A stretch of 5,741 nt of DNA from Dyella_B sp966430775 (GTDB lineage: Bacteria; Pseudomonadota; Gammaproteobacteria; Xanthomonadales; Rhodanobacteraceae): positions 1-5,741 of the forward strand of contig CBJMMB010000162.1 of the NCBI GenBank assembly GCA_966430775.1, read 5' to 3'. The position numbers and the translations under genes are program-made. The notes beneath the pieces were generated by a model. It did not search any database and had not been told where the DNA came from. It saw only the letters and a list, made by a program, of their open reading frames with translations. Shown here one piece after another: positions 5,181 to 5,741 of this stretch; the first letter of the stretch is position 1; every line of letters starts with the position of its first letter.

Positions 5181-5220
5181 ACAAAAGGCACTTGCGCGAA
5201 ACGCGAGTGCCTTTTGTTTT
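5181..5220. terminator. Second, stronger (possibly bidirectional) terminator
   Basis: ACAAAAGGCACT (5181-5192) pairs perfectly with AGTGCCTTTTGT (5206-5217). The stem continues through a T-G wobble and GCG/CGC to a CGAAA loop, giving about 16 pairs. The T-rich tail runs through 5220 (TTTTGTTTT). The A-rich left arm gives a T-rich right arm on the other strand as well, so it could stop transcription both ways. It isolates dnaB from the ribosomal operon. Confidence 0.85.
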
Positions 5221-5233
5221 GCCCGCTTCCTGC

Positions 5234-5263
5234 TTATCCCCACTCACTCACAAGATATCCACA
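5234..5263 (+). promoter_or_regulatory. Pair of DnaA-box-like 9-mers upstream of dnaB
   Basis: TTATCCCCA (5234-5242) and ATATCCACA (5255-5263) each differ from the DnaA box TTATCCACA at one position. They point the same way and start 21 bp apart, about two helical turns. They lie about 98-127 bp before the dnaB start and just past the terminator. The matches are seen directly; DnaA control of dnaB is an inference. Confidence 0.4.
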
Positions 5264-5271
5264 GACTTATT

Positions 5272-5288
5272 GTCTCGTCGGATGAGAC
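5272..5288. promoter_or_regulatory. 17-bp dyad upstream of dnaB, possible operator
   Basis: GTCTCGTC and GATGAGAC are inverted copies around a single central G, matching at 7 of 8 positions. The one-base centre is too short for an RNA hairpin loop with full pairing, so a protein-binding site on DNA is the more natural reading. It lies 10 bp upstream of a TATGCT that could be a -10 element. Confidence 0.3.
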
Positions 5289-5297
5289 GCCACCGCG

Positions 5298-5303
5298 TAT
5301 GCT
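5298..5303 (+). promoter_or_regulatory. Weak -10 candidate for dnaB
   Basis: TATGCT matches the consensus at 4 of 6 positions, 57 nt before the dnaB ATG. No recognisable -35 sits at normal spacing; TTGTCT at 5270-5275 is 22 bp away. dnaB must have a promoter after the two terminators, but this is only the least bad candidate. Confidence 0.2.
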
Positions 5304-5360
5304 CGCAGCTTGTGTCTGCCTACACGGCTTTGCGCGCCCCACTTGCTACAGGGAATGTCC

Positions 5361-5741
5361 ATGTCCTTCGTCCCCGAACGCAAATCCGCCCATAGCGCCG
5401 TCGAGGCTCTGCGCGTACCGCCGCATTCGATCGATGCCGAGCAGGCGGTGCTGGGCGGCTTGATGCTGGCCGCCGACGCGATCGACCGCGTCGCCGACAA
5501 GCTGGGCGAACAAGATTTCTATCGCAAGGATCATCGCCTGATCTGGCGCGCCATCACCGAGCTGGCCGACAAGGGCATGCCGTGCGATGCGATCACGCTG
5601 GGCGACTGGTTCGAAGCCAACGGGCTGGCTGAGATGGTCGGCGGCGCCAGCTATCTGGTGGAACTGGCCAACAGCACGCCGAGCGCGGCCAACATCATTG
5701 CCTACGCCGAAATCGTGCGCGAGAAATCCGTGCTGCGGCAG
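5361..5741 (+). CDS. dnaB: Replicative DNA helicase DnaB, N-terminal part (3' end outside window)
   Basis: DnaB is the hexameric 5'-to-3' helicase of the replication fork and recruits DnaG primase. The open frame has no stop before the window edge; 127 residues are visible, about a quarter of the usual 450-480. They cover the N-terminal scaffold domain: PPHSIDAEQAVLGGLML (20-36), DFYRKDHRLIW (52-62), ITLGDWFEANG (78-88), GGASYLVELANSTPSAANI (94-112) and the start of the linker (YAEIVREKSVLRQ). The RecA-like ATPase domain lies off the window. The ATG at 5361 is preferred because AGGGA sits 6 nt upstream. An in-frame ATG at 5355 would abut that motif and add only Met-Ser. The gene is separated from rplI by 252 bp with two terminators, so it is probably a separate transcription unit. 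Confidence 0.96.
   Translation, partial: MSFVPERKSAHSAVEALRVPPHSIDAEQAVLGGLMLAADAIDRVADKLGEQDFYRKDHRLIWRAITELADKGMPCDAITLGDWFEANGLAEMVGGASYLVELANSTPSAANIIAYAEIVREKSVLRQ

Noticed and set aside
5143..5463. Plus-strand frame of 106 codons running from the terminator into dnaB
   Set aside because: It reads through the second terminator hairpin and is out of frame with dnaB, whose frame shows the conserved N-terminal domain.

Overview
The window comes from the chromosome of a high-G+C gammaproteobacterium, most likely of the Xanthomonadales/Lysobacterales group (Xanthomonas, Lysobacter, Dyella, Rhodanobacter and relatives). This placement is inferred from codon use, from protein similarity as I recall it, and from the gene order rpsF-rpsR-rplI-dnaB with an asnS/A-type carrier pair next to it. 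Most of it is conserved housekeeping sequence, with four intergenic stretches that hold the regulatory signals. No stretch longer than 300 bases lacks a gene. I found no undescribed defence or mobile system, and no tRNA, rRNA, CRISPR array or insertion sequence.

Left half, minus strand (3187 down to 1): asnS (asparaginyl-tRNA synthetase), a MalM-like outer-membrane lipoprotein, a small two-helix membrane protein resembling UspB, and a short-chain dehydrogenase/reductase (SDR) cut off by the window start. Gaps are 14 nt, a 4-nt overlap (TTGA) and 31 nt, so the four probably form one transcript headed by asnS. The SDR has the family's cofactor and NNxG motifs, but its catalytic Tyr and Lys are replaced by Ser and Arg at exactly the canonical spacing. 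The small membrane protein starts at a TTG inside the preceding gene's stop region, so simple ATG-based gene calling misplaces it.

Middle: a 127-bp divergent region separates asnS from a plus-strand A-type iron-sulfur carrier (IscA/SufA/ErpA family). It holds overlapping candidate -10 elements for the two directions and a hairpin in the asnS leader. After the carrier gene comes a G/C-rich palindromic intergenic repeat of a type common in proteobacteria.

Right half, plus strand: a promoter and a structured leader (candidate S6:S18 autoregulatory RNA) precede rpsF (bS6), rpsR (bS18) and rplI (bL9), which encode ribosomal proteins of both subunits. PriB, which lies between rpsF and rpsR in E. 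coli, is absent. A stem-loop lies between rpsR and rplI. Two strong hairpins with T tracts close the operon. Beyond them the replicative helicase gene dnaB begins and runs off the window. Its upstream region carries two DnaA-box-like 9-mers 21 bp apart and a 17-bp dyad.
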